DNA from: an uncultured Prochlorococcus sp.
GTDB lineage: Bacteria > Cyanobacteriota > Cyanobacteriia > PCC-6307 > Cyanobiaceae
Length of the DNA stretch: 55,084 nucleotides
Assembly: GCA_902606255.1 (NCBI GenBank)
Contig: CACLFQ010000002.1
Coordinates: 1-55,084, forward strand
Direction of reading: 5' to 3'
The position numbers were made by a program, and so were the translations under genes. Below, one piece after another: positions 1 through 12,026 of this stretch (position 1 is its first letter; each line of letters begins with the position of its first letter). The notes beneath the pieces were generated by a model. It worked only from the letters and a program-made list of their open reading frames with translations, ran no database searches and was not told the origin of the DNA.

Positions 1-1
1 A

Positions 2-1564
2 GGAGATGCGTTACTTCTATGGGGCGAAACAGGTTCAGGTAAAACAGAAGTTTATATGAGAATTGCTGAAGATCAATTTCTTAAGAAAAAAAGTTGTTTG
101 ATACTAGCCCCAGAAATTGGACTAATTCCTCAACTTATTGATAGGTTTACTCGGCGATTTAATAATGTTATTTACGAATATCATAGTCATTGTTCTTCTA
201 GCCATAGAACTCAGGTCTGGAAGGAAATTATTAATGCTAATGAACCTCTTATAGTAATAGGAACAAGGTCCGCAGTTTTTCTTCCAATTAAAAATCTAGG
301 ATTAATAATAATGGATGAAGAACATGATGTTTCATACAAACAAGATAGTCCTATGCCTTGTTATGACGCAAGAGAGATTGCTAGTGAAATAGTAAAAAGG
401 AATTCTGCAAAGTTAATTTTTGGGAGTGCAACCCCATCAATGAAGACTTGGAAAAAGTGTATTTTTGAAAAGAATTTTAAATTGGTAAGAATGATTCAAA
501 GGATATCCAATAATGAGATTCCTGAAATAAGAATTATTGATATGCGTGATGAGTTCAAGAAGGGAAATATGAAAATTTTTTCCAATGAATTATTACAATT
601 GCTTCCTCAACTACGCTTAAAAAATGAGCAGGCAATAATTTTGATCCCTAGAAGGGGGCATAGTGGGTTTTTAAGTTGTAGAAATTGCGGATATTTAATA
701 AATTGCCCCAACTGTGACGTTCCTTTATCAGTGCATCTCGGTTCACAAGGAAAAAAATGGTTAAGCTGTCATTGGTGTGATCATAAATCTAGATTGATCA
801 ATCGTTGCCCAGATTGTCATTCAACTGCCTTTAAACCTTTTGGAATAGGGACACAAAGGGTAATAGAGTTTTTAAATGAAGAATTTCCTGACTTAAGAGT
901 ACTTCGCTTTGATCGAGATACAACCTCAGGAAAGGATGGTCATAGAGATATTCTTTCAAAGTTTTCTAAAGGTGATGCTGATATTCTTGTGGGAACTCAA
1001 ATGTTGGCAAAAGGGATTGACATCCCCAATATTACTCTTTCAGTAGTTATTGCAGCAGATGGGTTGCTTCATCGCCCAGATATTTCGGCAGAAGAAAAAT
1101 CATTACAATTGTTTTTACAATTAGCAGGCAGGGCAGGCAGGGCTCAAAAAAAGGGAAAAGTAATTTTTCAAACATATAAACCTAACCATCCGGTAATTTC
1201 GTATCTTCAGAAAAGGGATTATGAAAGATTTTTAATTGAAAACTCGAGATTGAGAAAAGATGCTAATTTATTTCCATTTTGCAAGATTTGCCTTCTTAAA
1301 TTATCAGGTGAAAATTACGAATTAACTGAATCAGTTGCAATAAAATTAGCAAAATATCTACTAAATTTTTGTGAGAAAAAGAACTGGAAATTAATTGGCC
1401 CTGCTCCTAGTTTAATTGCCAAAGTTGGTAAAAAATTTAGATGGCAGATATTAATACATGGTCCTGAAGGTTCAAATATTCCTCTGCCAGACAGGTCATT
1501 ATTGTGGAAACTTATTCCAAAAAATGTTTTTTTAACAATTGATGTTAATCCAGCAGAGTTGTAA
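2..1564 (+). CDS. priA: Primosomal protein N' (PriA helicase), 5' end cut off by window edge
   Basis: Frame is open upstream of the ATG at 56 and encodes GDALLLWGETGSGKTEVY (Walker A); DEEH box; zinc-binding Cys cluster CRNCGYLINCPNC...CHWC...CPDC; helicase C-terminal QLAGRAGRA. Confidence 0.95.
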   Translation, partial: GDALLLWGETGSGKTEVYMRIAEDQFLKKKSCLILAPEIGLIPQLIDRFTRRFNNVIYEYHSHCSSSHRTQVWKEIINANEPLIVIGTRSAVFLPIKNLGLIIMDEEHDVSYKQDSPMPCYDAREIASEIVKRNSAKLIFGSATPSMKTWKKCIFEKNFKLVRMIQRISNNEIPEIRIIDMRDEFKKGNMKIFSNELLQLLPQLRLKNEQAIILIPRRGHSGFLSCRNCGYLINCPNCDVPLSVHLGSQGKKWLSCHWCDHKSRLINRCPDCHSTAFKPFGIGTQRVIEFLNEEFPDLRVLRFDRDTTSGKDGHRDILSKFSKGDADILVGTQMLAKGIDIPNITLSVVIAADGLLHRPDISAEEKSLQLFLQLAGRAGRAQKKGKVIFQTYKPNHPVISYLQKRDYERFLIENSRLRKDANLFPFCKICLLKLSGENYELTESVAIKLAKYLLNFCEKKNWKLIGPAPSLIAKVGKKFRWQILIHGPEGSNIPLPDRSLLWKLIPKNVFLTIDVNPAEL

Positions 1565-2674
1565 TTATTTTGATGGAAGTTGAGGCAAATCTGTACCTAA
1601 TTTGAATCTATAGAATCTTAATAAATAAGCTAATACTATAATTATTAAAATAGTAAATATCCCAATCAAAAGTTTGTTGAGGCTCCAGAAAGAAAATTCA
1701 AGACTATTTATCTGCCCTTGATTTAAGTTCCAAATTATTAGATTTTTTGTGATTTCTAAATTTGAATTATTTTTATCAGTAAGGGTAGCTTTATTAGGGT
1801 GAATAATTTTGAAAATGAGTTCTAAATTATCAACACCTTTAATAGAACTTAGATCCAAATCTAACCTGTAAAAGTATTTTTTAAAAAAAATGAAGTTTTT
1901 TTGAGTAGTATTAATTTCTATATTTGTTGATCCTCCCGCTAACTCTCCAGCGGTATTTTGGGTAATTTTAAGGACTTGTTGTGTATCTTTTAGATTGAGA
2001 TTTTTATGTTTTAAAGAAAAGGTTGATTCGTCTTGTTCAATTTCTGCGTCAGGAAAAATATCTTTCATCTTCTCTTCAAATTTTAATTGCCAAGGAAATT
2101 TCTTTATGTATTTACTTTCTATCACTAAATTATTGGTTATTGAATCAAGTTCACTAAGATCAAGGGTATCCTCAACTTTAACGCAGCCACTTAAGAGGGG
2201 GATTAATAATAATAGTATTAAGAAAATGATTATTGAAAAGCCTTTTTGAAAGGGTTTTGTTTCACCAGTTGGAGTCTCAGTAACATTAATAAATTTCTTT
2301 TTCTCCAATACTTCTTTTTTTTTGCTCAGTGAGTCAAGAGATTTTTTATTTAGTGATGGGTCACTTTCAAACTGTACGTTCCAATTTTCTGGCTTTTTAA
2401 TGTCAGGAGAATCTATAACTTCCATCAAATATTTTGCATTTTCTCTAGTCTTATTATCGTAAGATTTGAGAAGTTCTTTACAAAATCTTTTAGCCTCCTC
2501 CTTTTTATTGATACCACAAAGAGCAGTAATCAAAATTGTTCTTAAATTTACTCCCTCTTTACTTGATAAAGGAAACGATTCGATTATGGGCAAAAGAAAT
2601 TCAATACAATAATGATACTCACCTTTAGCTAAAGCAAGTTCTACTTTTTCTAAAACTTGCTCATAAGTTTTCAT
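1565..2674 (-). CDS. Conserved cyanobacterial membrane protein (DUF3153-like)
   Basis: 369-aa ORF with internal lipobox-like/TM segment (LLLIPLLSGCVKV) and C-terminal TM; abuts argB. Confidence 0.75.
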   Translation of the reverse strand: MKTYEQVLEKVELALAKGEYHYCIEFLLPIIESFPLSSKEGVNLRTILITALCGINKKEEAKRFCKELLKSYDNKTRENAKYLMEVIDSPDIKKPENWNVQFESDPSLNKKSLDSLSKKKEVLEKKKFINVTETPTGETKPFQKGFSIIIFLILLLLIPLLSGCVKVEDTLDLSELDSITNNLVIESKYIKKFPWQLKFEEKMKDIFPDAEIEQDESTFSLKHKNLNLKDTQQVLKITQNTAGELAGGSTNIEINTTQKNFIFFKKYFYRLDLDLSSIKGVDNLELIFKIIHPNKATLTDKNNSNLEITKNLIIWNLNQGQINSLEFSFWSLNKLLIGIFTILIIIVLAYLLRFYRFKLGTDLPQLPSK

Positions 2675-2677
2675 AGG

Positions 2678-3529
2678 TTAGGCGACTATCATTGTACCTA
2701 TTCCAGAATTTGTAAAAATCTCAAGAAGTAATGAATGTTCTATTCTTCCATCGATTATGTGAGCTGCTTTGACTCCTTGTGCTAAAGCTCTTATGCAGCA
2801 TTCTGTCTTTGGAATCATACCTTCAGTAACAATTTTTTTATCAATAAAATCTCTTGCCTCTTTGAGATTAGTTTTTTCAACAAGACTATTTTTGTTATCT
2901 TTTTCTTTTAAAATCCCTTGAGTATCAGTAAGAAGAATAAGTTTTTCAGCATTTATTGAAGCAGCAATTTCTCCAGCAACAAAATCTGCATTAATATTAT
3001 GGGAAATACCCTCCAAGGTTGATCCAATACTAGAAATAATAGGGATATATCCTTTAGAAATAAGAGGATCTAATATTTCAGGGTTAATTTTTGTAACCTC
3101 TCCCACTAACCCATGGCTACCATCTCCTAGTTCTCTAGATTGAATTAAGTTGCTATCAAGACCTGATATTCCCACAGCTAAGGATCCGGTTTTATTAATG
3201 CCTTTTACAATTTGTTTGTTTACTCTACCCATTAGAACCATCTCGACAATTTCCATTGTTTTTTGATCAGTAATTCTTAATCCATTTTCGAATTTAGGAG
3301 ATATTTCTAATTTCTTTAACCAATTATTAATCTCGGGTCCACCTCCATGAACTACTATCGGACAAACCCCAACGGTTGATAAAAGTGCTATGTCTCTAAA
3401 AAAAGCATTTTTTAAATCATCATCCTCCATAACAGAACCACCATACTTGATAACAATTTTTCTACCTGAGAAACTTTGTATATATGGAAGTGCTTCGCTT
3501 AATATTGATACTCTTTGAGAATCATTCAT
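2678..3529 (-). CDS. argB: Acetylglutamate kinase
   Basis: [37 protein letters not shown]-type motif. Confidence 0.96.
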   Translation of the reverse strand: MNDSQRVSILSEALPYIQSFSGRKIVIKYGGSVMEDDDLKNAFFRDIALLSTVGVCPIVVHGGGPEINNWLKKLEISPKFENGLRITDQKTMEIVEMVLMGRVNKQIVKGINKTGSLAVGISGLDSNLIQSRELGDGSHGLVGEVTKINPEILDPLISKGYIPIISSIGSTLEGISHNINADFVAGEIAASINAEKLILLTDTQGILKEKDNKNSLVEKTNLKEARDFIDKKIVTEGMIPKTECCIRALAQGVKAAHIIDGRIEHSLLLEIFTNSGIGTMIVA

Positions 3530-3593
3530 TATTAAAATTCATTAAAACTTGATTGAATTTAGAAATTAGGTTTTTACAAATATATCCCTATAT

Positions 3594-4124
3594 TCAATAA
3601 AAGAGAATAAAATCAAATTCTTTTTTATTATCGTCGATAATAAATTCTGATTCAAGACCTTTGACGAAAAACCTGTTTAATCTTTCTTGTTTTTCAATCC
3701 ATTTTTCTAGAGGGACAGCGTTTAATTCGAAACGCATTCTGAGACCATTTTTTTCTTCCTTTGTAATTTCTTCTATTTCTTTTAGTTGAGGGGGGTTATC
3801 CTCGTCCCACAAATTTAAAGATTCTAATGACGATTCAAGATGAGCTTTTATCCCATACCTCCATCTTGTAACATCTTTAACTAGTGATGTTAATTCTTTT
3901 GGTCTATTAAATTTATTTGTCGCAAAATTTGTCTTGTCAAACAACTCTACAGGAGGTATTTCGGAAGTCTTTAAACCTAATCCAATTAGAAAAATAGGTA
4001 CTCCATAAAAAAAAGTAGGTACACTTAAATTTACTGAGTCTGTAAAATAAGCAGTCATTCCAACAAAAGCTAATATACCCCCAGCGGTTACGATAAAGTT
4101 TCCAGGTGATAAGTATTTCTTCAT
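3594..4124 (-). CDS. Conserved cyanobacterial DUF2854-like membrane protein
   Basis: 176-aa ORF, two N-terminal TM segments. Confidence 0.7.
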   Translation of the reverse strand: MKKYLSPGNFIVTAGGILAFVGMTAYFTDSVNLSVPTFFYGVPIFLIGLGLKTSEIPPVELFDKTNFATNKFNRPKELTSLVKDVTRWRYGIKAHLESSLESLNLWDEDNPPQLKEIEEITKEEKNGLRMRFELNAVPLEKWIEKQERLNRFFVKGLESEFIIDDNKKEFDFILFY

Positions 4125-4163
4125 TTTGATTTAGTAGAATGAGTTTTAAATGGGCTAACAAGT

Positions 4164-4349
4164 ATGGTGCAAGATCCTAATACTGCAAATCAAGGAGATT
4201 TAATTTTTAAACTTGATCAAGATAGAGCATGGCTATTAGAAAATCTTGATAAGGGTAAATGGCCAGAAATCAGAAGCGAACTTGCCGCGCTTGAAAGAAA
4301 AATAAGCAAATTAATTATAAGTGTTCAAGAAAATAATGTTGATATTTGA
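4164..4349 (+). CDS. Small conserved hypothetical protein (61 aa)
   Basis: ORF fits between divergent and convergent neighbours; coding-like composition. Confidence 0.6.
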   Translation: MVQDPNTANQGDLIFKLDQDRAWLLENLDKGKWPEIRSELAALERKISKLIISVQENNVDI

Positions 4350-4350
4350 T

Positions 4351-4776
4351 TTAAAAAGGTATTTCGTCAACTTCAGGTACTAAAGGTGAACTATCCCAAC
4401 TTGATTTTTTGGTGCTTTCTTTAGTTTCAAATGACTCATTATTTTCTTTTTGATCAGACTTAATAACGTCAACTGGCGATATTTGATGAATTTTTGAAGC
4501 TGTTAGTTCTGGTTGCTTTTCTTTTGTTCCGTCTTTTCTAGTGACAGAATTCATCTTTAGACGTCCCTCAATAACAATATTTTGCCCCTCCTTTAGTTCA
4601 TCTACCATTCCTTGGGCAATATTTCCCCATCCTATGATCTTGAGATCTCTGGTTGGATCTTCACTACGTAATCCTTTAAAATTAACAATCATTTCCGCAA
4701 TTGGAGTTTGGTTCTCTTTGGTATACCTCATTTGGGGAGCGCTATTAATTACCGCCTGAATTAAACAATGATTCAT
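4351..4776 (-). CDS. ssb: Single-stranded DNA-binding protein
   Basis: OB-fold pattern (GWGNIAQGMVDELKEGQNIVIEGRLKMNS) and acidic C-terminal tip EVDEIPF. Confidence 0.9.
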   Translation of the reverse strand: MNHCLIQAVINSAPQMRYTKENQTPIAEMIVNFKGLRSEDPTRDLKIIGWGNIAQGMVDELKEGQNIVIEGRLKMNSVTRKDGTKEKQPELTASKIHQISPVDVIKSDQKENNESFETKESTKKSSWDSSPLVPEVDEIPF

Positions 4777-4804
4777 TACTTACTATTTAATTAAAGATAT
4801 ACTG

Positions 4805-5602
4805 ATGCAGAATCAAGAAAATTGCTATAAAAATGTTTGGATCCTATCAGGAACTTCTGATGGACCTGTAATAGCTAATAGGCTTCTTGAACTTAATTAT
4901 TCAGTTTTTGCAAGTGTTTTAACTTATAAAGCAGGGCAAGCTTATATTGAAAATCCAAAGTTACATATCATTACGGGTAAATTAAATAATAAAGATCAAA
5001 TAATTAATTTCATAAAAAAAAATAAAATCAAATGCGTTGTCGATGCTACTCATCCGTTTGCCGTGATAATTTCTAAAAATCTTAATAATGCATGTAAAGA
5101 GATTAATACGCCTCTCTTACTATTTGAGAGAAAATCTCTAATAAATAACACTAATAATTTTTTTTATATTGATGATTTAAAGGATATAAATAACGTTGAT
5201 CTAGAAAACAAGAATATTCTTCTAGCAATAGGATCAAGATTCCTTAACGATACAGCTAGTTATTATATGAATTGTAAAGCTAATGTATTTACAAGGGTAC
5301 TTCCAACTTATGAGAGTATAACTAAAGCTTTTGGATCATGTATTAAAAATACAAATATAGCGATCCTTGAACCGAGTAAAAATAATGAAAGTATTTTAGA
5401 AAAAAAACTTTGTGATTTTTGGGAGATAGATTATGTTCTATGCAGAGAATCTGGAAGTTATTCTCAGAAAAACTGGGAGAGTATAGTTTCTGGAAGTAAA
5501 ATGAAGTTATTTTTGGTTAAAAGGCCGAAAGTTAAAAGTGATTATTCTTACTCTTTTAATCAATACCACAATTTAATAAATCACATAATTAAAAAATATT
5601 GA
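4805..5602 (+). CDS. cobK: Precorrin-6A reductase (CobK/CbiJ)
   Basis: WILSGTSDGPVIANRLL N-terminus, VVDATHPFAVIIS motif. Confidence 0.88.
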   Translation: MQNQENCYKNVWILSGTSDGPVIANRLLELNYSVFASVLTYKAGQAYIENPKLHIITGKLNNKDQIINFIKKNKIKCVVDATHPFAVIISKNLNNACKEINTPLLLFERKSLINNTNNFFYIDDLKDINNVDLENKNILLAIGSRFLNDTASYYMNCKANVFTRVLPTYESITKAFGSCIKNTNIAILEPSKNNESILEKKLCDFWEIDYVLCRESGSYSQKNWESIVSGSKMKLFLVKRPKVKSDYSYSFNQYHNLINHIIKKY

Positions 5603-5615
5603 TGTTTAATTCATT

Positions 5616-5921
5616 ATGGAAGTATTAGTTATGATCACAACCGAATCAAGTAGAGCAAATGCTTTGCGAATGGCTAAATTACTAATACAAAATAAACTTG
5701 CAGCTTGTGTTTCGATAAGGCAAATTTTTTCAATTTATGAGTGGGATGATGATATTGAAGAAACTAAAGAGTTTGAAATTACAATAAAAAGTAAACCAGA
5801 ATTTAAAGATTATTTAATTGAGTTTTTAAATAAAATTTCTACATATGATGTCCCACAAATTATTTACAAAAAATACTATTCTGAGATGAAATATTATGAT
5901 TGGATCAACAAGACTATTTGA
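5616..5921 (+). CDS. cutA: CutA-like divalent cation tolerance protein
   Basis: KLAACVSIRQIFSIYEWDDDIEETKEFEITIKSK and DVPQII motif. Confidence 0.9.
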   Translation: MEVLVMITTESSRANALRMAKLLIQNKLAACVSIRQIFSIYEWDDDIEETKEFEITIKSKPEFKDYLIEFLNKISTYDVPQIIYKKYYSEMKYYDWINKTI

Positions 5922-6932
5922 TTAAATTTCTCTTATTAACTCTCTAAAGTCTATATTGGATCTAGATCCTAATTGTGTAATTATTTGTCCAGCACAAATT
6001 GAACCTATCTCTCCACATTTTTTAAGGGGATAATTTTTTATTAATCCATGAATAAATCCTCCTGCATAAATATCTCCCGCTCCTGTTGTATCAATAATCT
6101 TCCCTTTCGTAATTGACTTAATTACTTCGACAGCATTTTTGTTAATTATGAGAGACCCATTGCTACCTAAAGTTACTACGACTAATTCACATAAGGAAGA
6201 TAGGTTACCTTGACAATTTTCTAATTTATCCTTTTTAAATAGACTCAACACCTCGGATTCATTACAAAAAACTATATCTACATAATTATCAATTAATTCC
6301 AAGAAACTCTCTCGGTGTCTATCTACACAAAATGAATCAGACAATGAAAGAATTATTTTTGTATTAGATTGTTTTGCAATTTGGGCGGCTTTAAGAAAAG
6401 CATTTTTAGCTAATTCGCTGTCCCATAAATACCCTTCTAAATACAAGTATTTACTTTCTTTGAGTAAACTAAAATTTATGTCTTTTGGTTCAAATTCTAT
6501 AGATGCTCCTAGGTAAGTGCACATAGTTCTTTGTGCATCAGGTGTAATCAAAATGATTGAATGAGCTGTTGAAGAACCTTCAATAGTTGGTGGAGTATTA
6601 AATATAGTTTTACTGTTTTTTATATCGTCAGAAAAGAAATTCCCAAATTGATCATTTTTCACCCTTCCAATAAACTGCACATGATTACCTAATTCTGCTA
6701 AACAAACAACGGTATTTGCTGAGGACCCCCCTGATATTTGTTTGATAACTTTGCAATTTTCTAATAATCTCTGAGATTCATCAGAATTAATAAGATTCAT
6801 TGATCCTTTATCCAGATTATTTATCTCAAGAAACTCATCTTTAACATTTACAATAATATCTACTATTGCGTTGCCAAGACCAATCAGATCAACCTTTTTA
6901 TTTTTTTCAAAATGTCTAAAGGATCCCTTCAT
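5922..6932 (-). CDS. PfkB-family carbohydrate/adenosine kinase
   Basis: GGSSANTVVCLAELG and DTTGAGDIYAGGF signatures. Confidence 0.9.
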   Translation of the reverse strand: MKGSFRHFEKNKKVDLIGLGNAIVDIIVNVKDEFLEINNLDKGSMNLINSDESQRLLENCKVIKQISGGSSANTVVCLAELGNHVQFIGRVKNDQFGNFFSDDIKNSKTIFNTPPTIEGSSTAHSIILITPDAQRTMCTYLGASIEFEPKDINFSLLKESKYLYLEGYLWDSELAKNAFLKAAQIAKQSNTKIILSLSDSFCVDRHRESFLELIDNYVDIVFCNESEVLSLFKKDKLENCQGNLSSLCELVVVTLGSNGSLIINKNAVEVIKSITKGKIIDTTGAGDIYAGGFIHGLIKNYPLKKCGEIGSICAGQIITQLGSRSNIDFRELIREI

Positions 6933-6947
6933 TAATTTGAAACCAAA

Positions 6948-8330
<1,383 letters not shown>

Positions 8331-8339
8331 TGAATTGTA

Positions 8340-8777
8340 TCAACTTTCTCTTAGGACCATTTTTTCAGCAAGAGAAAATTCTTTGGTTAAACGCTCCTTT
8401 AGCTTATCTGGTAAAGGTCTACTTGCAAAGTTTTTGTAATGACCTGCCATAGCATTTAATGCTGTTTGCATGGTGGTAAATGATTGTGTTTTATTCACCA
8501 TCCCTCTATTTCTGTATCTGGAAATATAGTCAGTTATAAGTGTAAGAGACTCACTTCTTACTTCATCTTTATTTGGAGAATCTTTTGGAGTATCAACAGC
8601 TGTTTGTAATGTCTTAACAACTGAAATTGTATCTTTTGTATAATCTCCTGTCATAGAGGTTTTTGCAGCTATAGAAGGGGAACTAAATAGTGTAAAAACA
8701 ACAATTAAGGATATTGAAAAAGATATAGCTTTTGTAAGATTTTTAAAAAATAATTTTGATGTCAATTTCAGTAACAT
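8340..8777 (-). CDS. psb27: Photosystem II assembly protein Psb27
   Basis: Signal-like N-terminus, GDYTKDTISVVKTLQTAVD and ISRYRNRG motifs. Confidence 0.88.
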   Translation of the reverse strand: MLLKLTSKLFFKNLTKAISFSISLIVVFTLFSSPSIAAKTSMTGDYTKDTISVVKTLQTAVDTPKDSPNKDEVRSESLTLITDYISRYRNRGMVNKTQSFTTMQTALNAMAGHYKNFASRPLPDKLKERLTKEFSLAEKMVLRES

Positions 8778-8803
8778 AACTTAGCTCCCAAAAAAAATAA
8801 TCC

Positions 8804-10606
8804 TTAAGAATTCTTATTGTACATTATTTTTGATTCGGAAATAAATTTTTCCAACAATTTATCAGTATTAATTTTAAACTTAGTATTATTTGTTCTACAT
8901 AAAAGTTCTACTTCTTTATTAATAGAATCTCTGCCAATAATTATTTGAAAAGGAATACCAATTAATTCGGCATCTTTAAATTTCACTCCAGCTCTATCGT
9001 TTCTATCATCAAGAAGGACATCAATTTTATTAATTAAAAAGTTGTTATAGATTTGCTCAGTAAGTTCACTTTGTATAGGATCTTTAAGGTTTGTTGGAAT
9101 AATAATAACTTCAAAAGGAGAAATCTGGATAGGCCAACAAATTCCCTTTTGATCATGATTCTGTTCGATAGCAGCTTGAGCTATTCTTGTAACTCCTATT
9201 CCATAACAACCCATCCATAAATTTTTTAACTGACCATCCTTATCAGAGAACTTTGCATTTAATTTTTCACTATATTTTTGACCTAATTGGAAAATATGTC
9301 CAATCTCGATACCTTTTTTTTCTTTAAGTTCCTCATCATTATCATTGCTTATTTTATCTCCTTTTTTGGCATTTCTGATATCCCCAATTAGATAGTCTTT
9401 CGAAGCAAAAGAAAATTCTTGAAAAACTTTATGGAAATTAACTTTATTCCCACCACTTATAAACTTTGAAAGGCCACTTGCAGAATAGTCAATTATTCTT
9501 GTCCATTTTTTATCCCATCTAGAACTAGCTTTAATAGTTTTATTATCTAAATCTGGCCCGATAAAACCTAAGGGAAAATCAACTAGATTTTTTTCGGTAG
9601 TATTTTTGTCTTCAATCTTTTTAAGATTAAGGAGATTGAAATTATGAAGTTTATTGATTAAGTTAAATAGCTTTACTTCATTAATGTGTTGATCGCCTCT
9701 TATGCATGCAAGAATTGGTACCTCAAATTCACCTTCGAACTGTGCAAGAAATATTACTACTTTAATAATCTGACTAGGGTCTAAATTATTATTATCGCAA
9801 ACTTCTAGGATTGTTTTTTGTTGAGGTGTTTCCAACCACTCTGAAATATTATCTTTTAGTGGAATAGGTTGAGAGGGTAGAGAAACAGCTTTTTCAATAT
9901 TTGCAGCATAAGAACCACTTTGAGTAAACAAAATGGAATCTTCCCCAGCATCAGCAGTGACCATAAATTCTTTAGAGGAGGCACCGCCAATTGCTCCACT
10001 ATCAGCTTCAACCCCTACCGTCTGCAGTCCACAAGATTTAAAAATATTTTCATAAGCATTGCCCACCTTTTCATAGAAAGAAGCTAGATCGTTTTCTGAA
10101 GAATGAAAAGAATAACCATCTTTCATTATAAATTCTCTACTTCTCATCAATCCAAACCTTGGCCTTATTTCATCTCTAAATTTTGTCTGAATTTGATAAA
10201 AACATTGAGGTAATTGCTTATAGGAGTTTATAGTCTCTGATGCAATACTGGTGATCACCTCTTCGTGAGTTGGAGCTAAACCAAATTCTTTACCTTGTCT
10301 ATCTTTGAGATTAAACATTATTCCTTCCCCTGCAGTATATCCTTCCCACCTTTCACTTTTTCTCCATAAATCTGCAGGATGAAGTTGGGGTAATAGTAAT
10401 TTTGTACAACCAATACTATTGAGTTCTCTCTCTATTATTGCGGATATTTTTTCAATAACTCTAAGCATTATTGGCATGTATGCATAAATGCCGCTGTTAA
10501 CTCTGCGAATGTAACCAGCTTTTAAAAGTAATTGATGTGAAATAATCTCAGCTTCAGAAGGTGTGTCACGAAGTGTCCCCAGAGGAAATGAGGTTGTCAC
10601 GCGCAT
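8804..10606 (-). CDS. proS: Prolyl-tRNA synthetase
   Basis: Class II aaRS motifs (GIYAYMPIMLRVIEKI, FRDEIRPRFGLMRSREFIMKD, CYGIGVTRI) and editing insertion. Confidence 0.98.
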   Translation of the reverse strand: MRVTTSFPLGTLRDTPSEAEIISHQLLLKAGYIRRVNSGIYAYMPIMLRVIEKISAIIERELNSIGCTKLLLPQLHPADLWRKSERWEGYTAGEGIMFNLKDRQGKEFGLAPTHEEVITSIASETINSYKQLPQCFYQIQTKFRDEIRPRFGLMRSREFIMKDGYSFHSSENDLASFYEKVGNAYENIFKSCGLQTVGVEADSGAIGGASSKEFMVTADAGEDSILFTQSGSYAANIEKAVSLPSQPIPLKDNISEWLETPQQKTILEVCDNNNLDPSQIIKVVIFLAQFEGEFEVPILACIRGDQHINEVKLFNLINKLHNFNLLNLKKIEDKNTTEKNLVDFPLGFIGPDLDNKTIKASSRWDKKWTRIIDYSASGLSKFISGGNKVNFHKVFQEFSFASKDYLIGDIRNAKKGDKISNDNDEELKEKKGIEIGHIFQLGQKYSEKLNAKFSDKDGQLKNLWMGCYGIGVTRIAQAAIEQNHDQKGICWPIQISPFEVIIIPTNLKDPIQSELTEQIYNNFLINKIDVLLDDRNDRAGVKFKDAELIGIPFQIIIGRDSINKEVELLCRTNNTKFKINTDKLLEKFISESKIMYNKNS

Positions 10607-10780
10607 ACAAAAAAATCCTTAATGATATTTAATTTTATCAATTAAGTTGAAAAAATAATTTAAAGTGTCTTGAGTCCCTCAACGCGGCTAGTCTAAAAAT
10701 ATTGTTTCTGCTAACTTCTTCAGTAATGAAGTTCAAACTCTTTTAAAAGTTCATTATTACTAAAACATTTTCTTAAGATT

Positions 10781-11131
10781 ATGGAAAATATAGATTCCAA
10801 TATTTCTAGCGAAGAGGAATTAGTAGGTATTGATGAAGTTCAAAAATTCCTAAACAGATCAAGAGCTTCTGTCTATAGGTATACAAATACAGATTTAAGA
10901 AATCTAAATCCTAGTTTTAATCCAAGAAAATTAAATCCTGAATTTAGAACTGATCAAAAAGATCCTTTAAAATTTCATCCTAATGAAGTAGCAAGATTTG
11001 CAAAAGATATATTAAGAATTAAGGAAGTTACTGTAGAGGTCTTTAATACACCTTCCTCAGCTGCTCAAAATATACTGGTACAAATATTAGATGAACTTAA
11101 ATCTATTAGGTCTTTGTTAGAAAAAGAGTAA
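10781..11131 (+). CDS. Small protein with excisionase/MerR-like helix-turn-helix character
   Basis: VGIDEVQKFLNRSRASVYRYTNTD...FHPNEVARFAKDILRI resembles a winged-HTH DNA-binding head. Confidence 0.6.
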   Translation: MENIDSNISSEEELVGIDEVQKFLNRSRASVYRYTNTDLRNLNPSFNPRKLNPEFRTDQKDPLKFHPNEVARFAKDILRIKEVTVEVFNTPSSAAQNILVQILDELKSIRSLLEKE

Positions 11132-11227
11132 TTAAAAAGTTACTAATCAATGTTTTGATTTATTGACATTTTGAATGTAGGATAATGTTGTTTAATTATC
11201 TCCTTAATCTTTACCAATTAAGAGTTC

Positions 11228-11482
11228 TTGAGTTACACGAAATCAAAGCAGTTTATTAAAAGTAAATCAAGTGAAGAATCTTCTCATGGTTCTGCTCGAA
11301 GTGATTTTGAAAGAGATGATGATGACCCCTTAAGTATAAGGAGTTTATCAATAACATCTTTAGGTATTATTTTTGCCTTTTTGACAATTTTTTTACCTTC
11401 AATAAGCATTTTAATTGGAAGACCTTTATCTCAAGGAAACGAGATAATTCATAATCACGATTTTAAAAAAGATGGACATTAG
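11228..11482 (+). CDS. Small hypothetical membrane protein (TTG start)
   Basis: 84-aa ORF with one TM helix; overlaps ppa by 11 nt. Confidence 0.6.
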   Translation: MSYTKSKQFIKSKSSEESSHGSARSDFERDDDDPLSIRSLSITSLGIIFAFLTIFLPSISILIGRPLSQGNEIIHNHDFKKDGH

Positions 11483-12026
11483 TTCAATACCTCCATCTCC
11501 AATGAAGGGAATAGTAAATATTGTTGTTGAAATTCCTGCAGGGAGTAGGAATAAATATGAATATTGCTCTGATGCAGGAATAATGGCCTTAGACAGAGTA
11601 CTGCATTCTTCAGTGAGGTACCCTTTTGATTATGGTTTTATCCCAAATACCCTCGCTGATGATGGAGCTCCTCTTGATGCAATGGTGATAATGGATGAGC
11701 CTACTTTTGCTGGTTGTTTAATAAAAGCTAGACCCATTGGAGTTTTGGATATGCATGATTGTGGTGCATATGATGGAAAACTTTTATGTGTGCCTATGGC
11801 TAATCCTAGACAGGCTAATATAGTGAGTATTAATCAAATTGCTCCTAATCAGCTTGAGGATGTTGCTGAATTCTTTAGGACAAGTAAAGGACTTGATGGA
11901 AGAACAATTCAAATTGACGGCTGGAGGGATTTTGATGTGGTTGAAAATTTATTGAAAAGTTGCACACCCCTAAAAAAGAAAAACTTTAAAGTACTTAAGA
12001 AATCAAAAAGTAGTAAATTAAATTGA
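11472..12026 (+). CDS. ppa: Inorganic pyrophosphatase
   Basis: VEIPAGSRNKYEY, YPFDYGFIPNTLADDGAPLDAMV. Confidence 0.97.
   Translation: MDISSIPPSPMKGIVNIVVEIPAGSRNKYEYCSDAGIMALDRVLHSSVRYPFDYGFIPNTLADDGAPLDAMVIMDEPTFAGCLIKARPIGVLDMHDCGAYDGKLLCVPMANPRQANIVSINQIAPNQLEDVAEFFRTSKGLDGRTIQIDGWRDFDVVENLLKSCTPLKKKNFKVLKKSKSSKLN

Noticed and set aside
1995-2249. 84-aa ORF antisense to the DUF3153-like gene
   Set aside because: Low-complexity and fully overlapped by a better ORF
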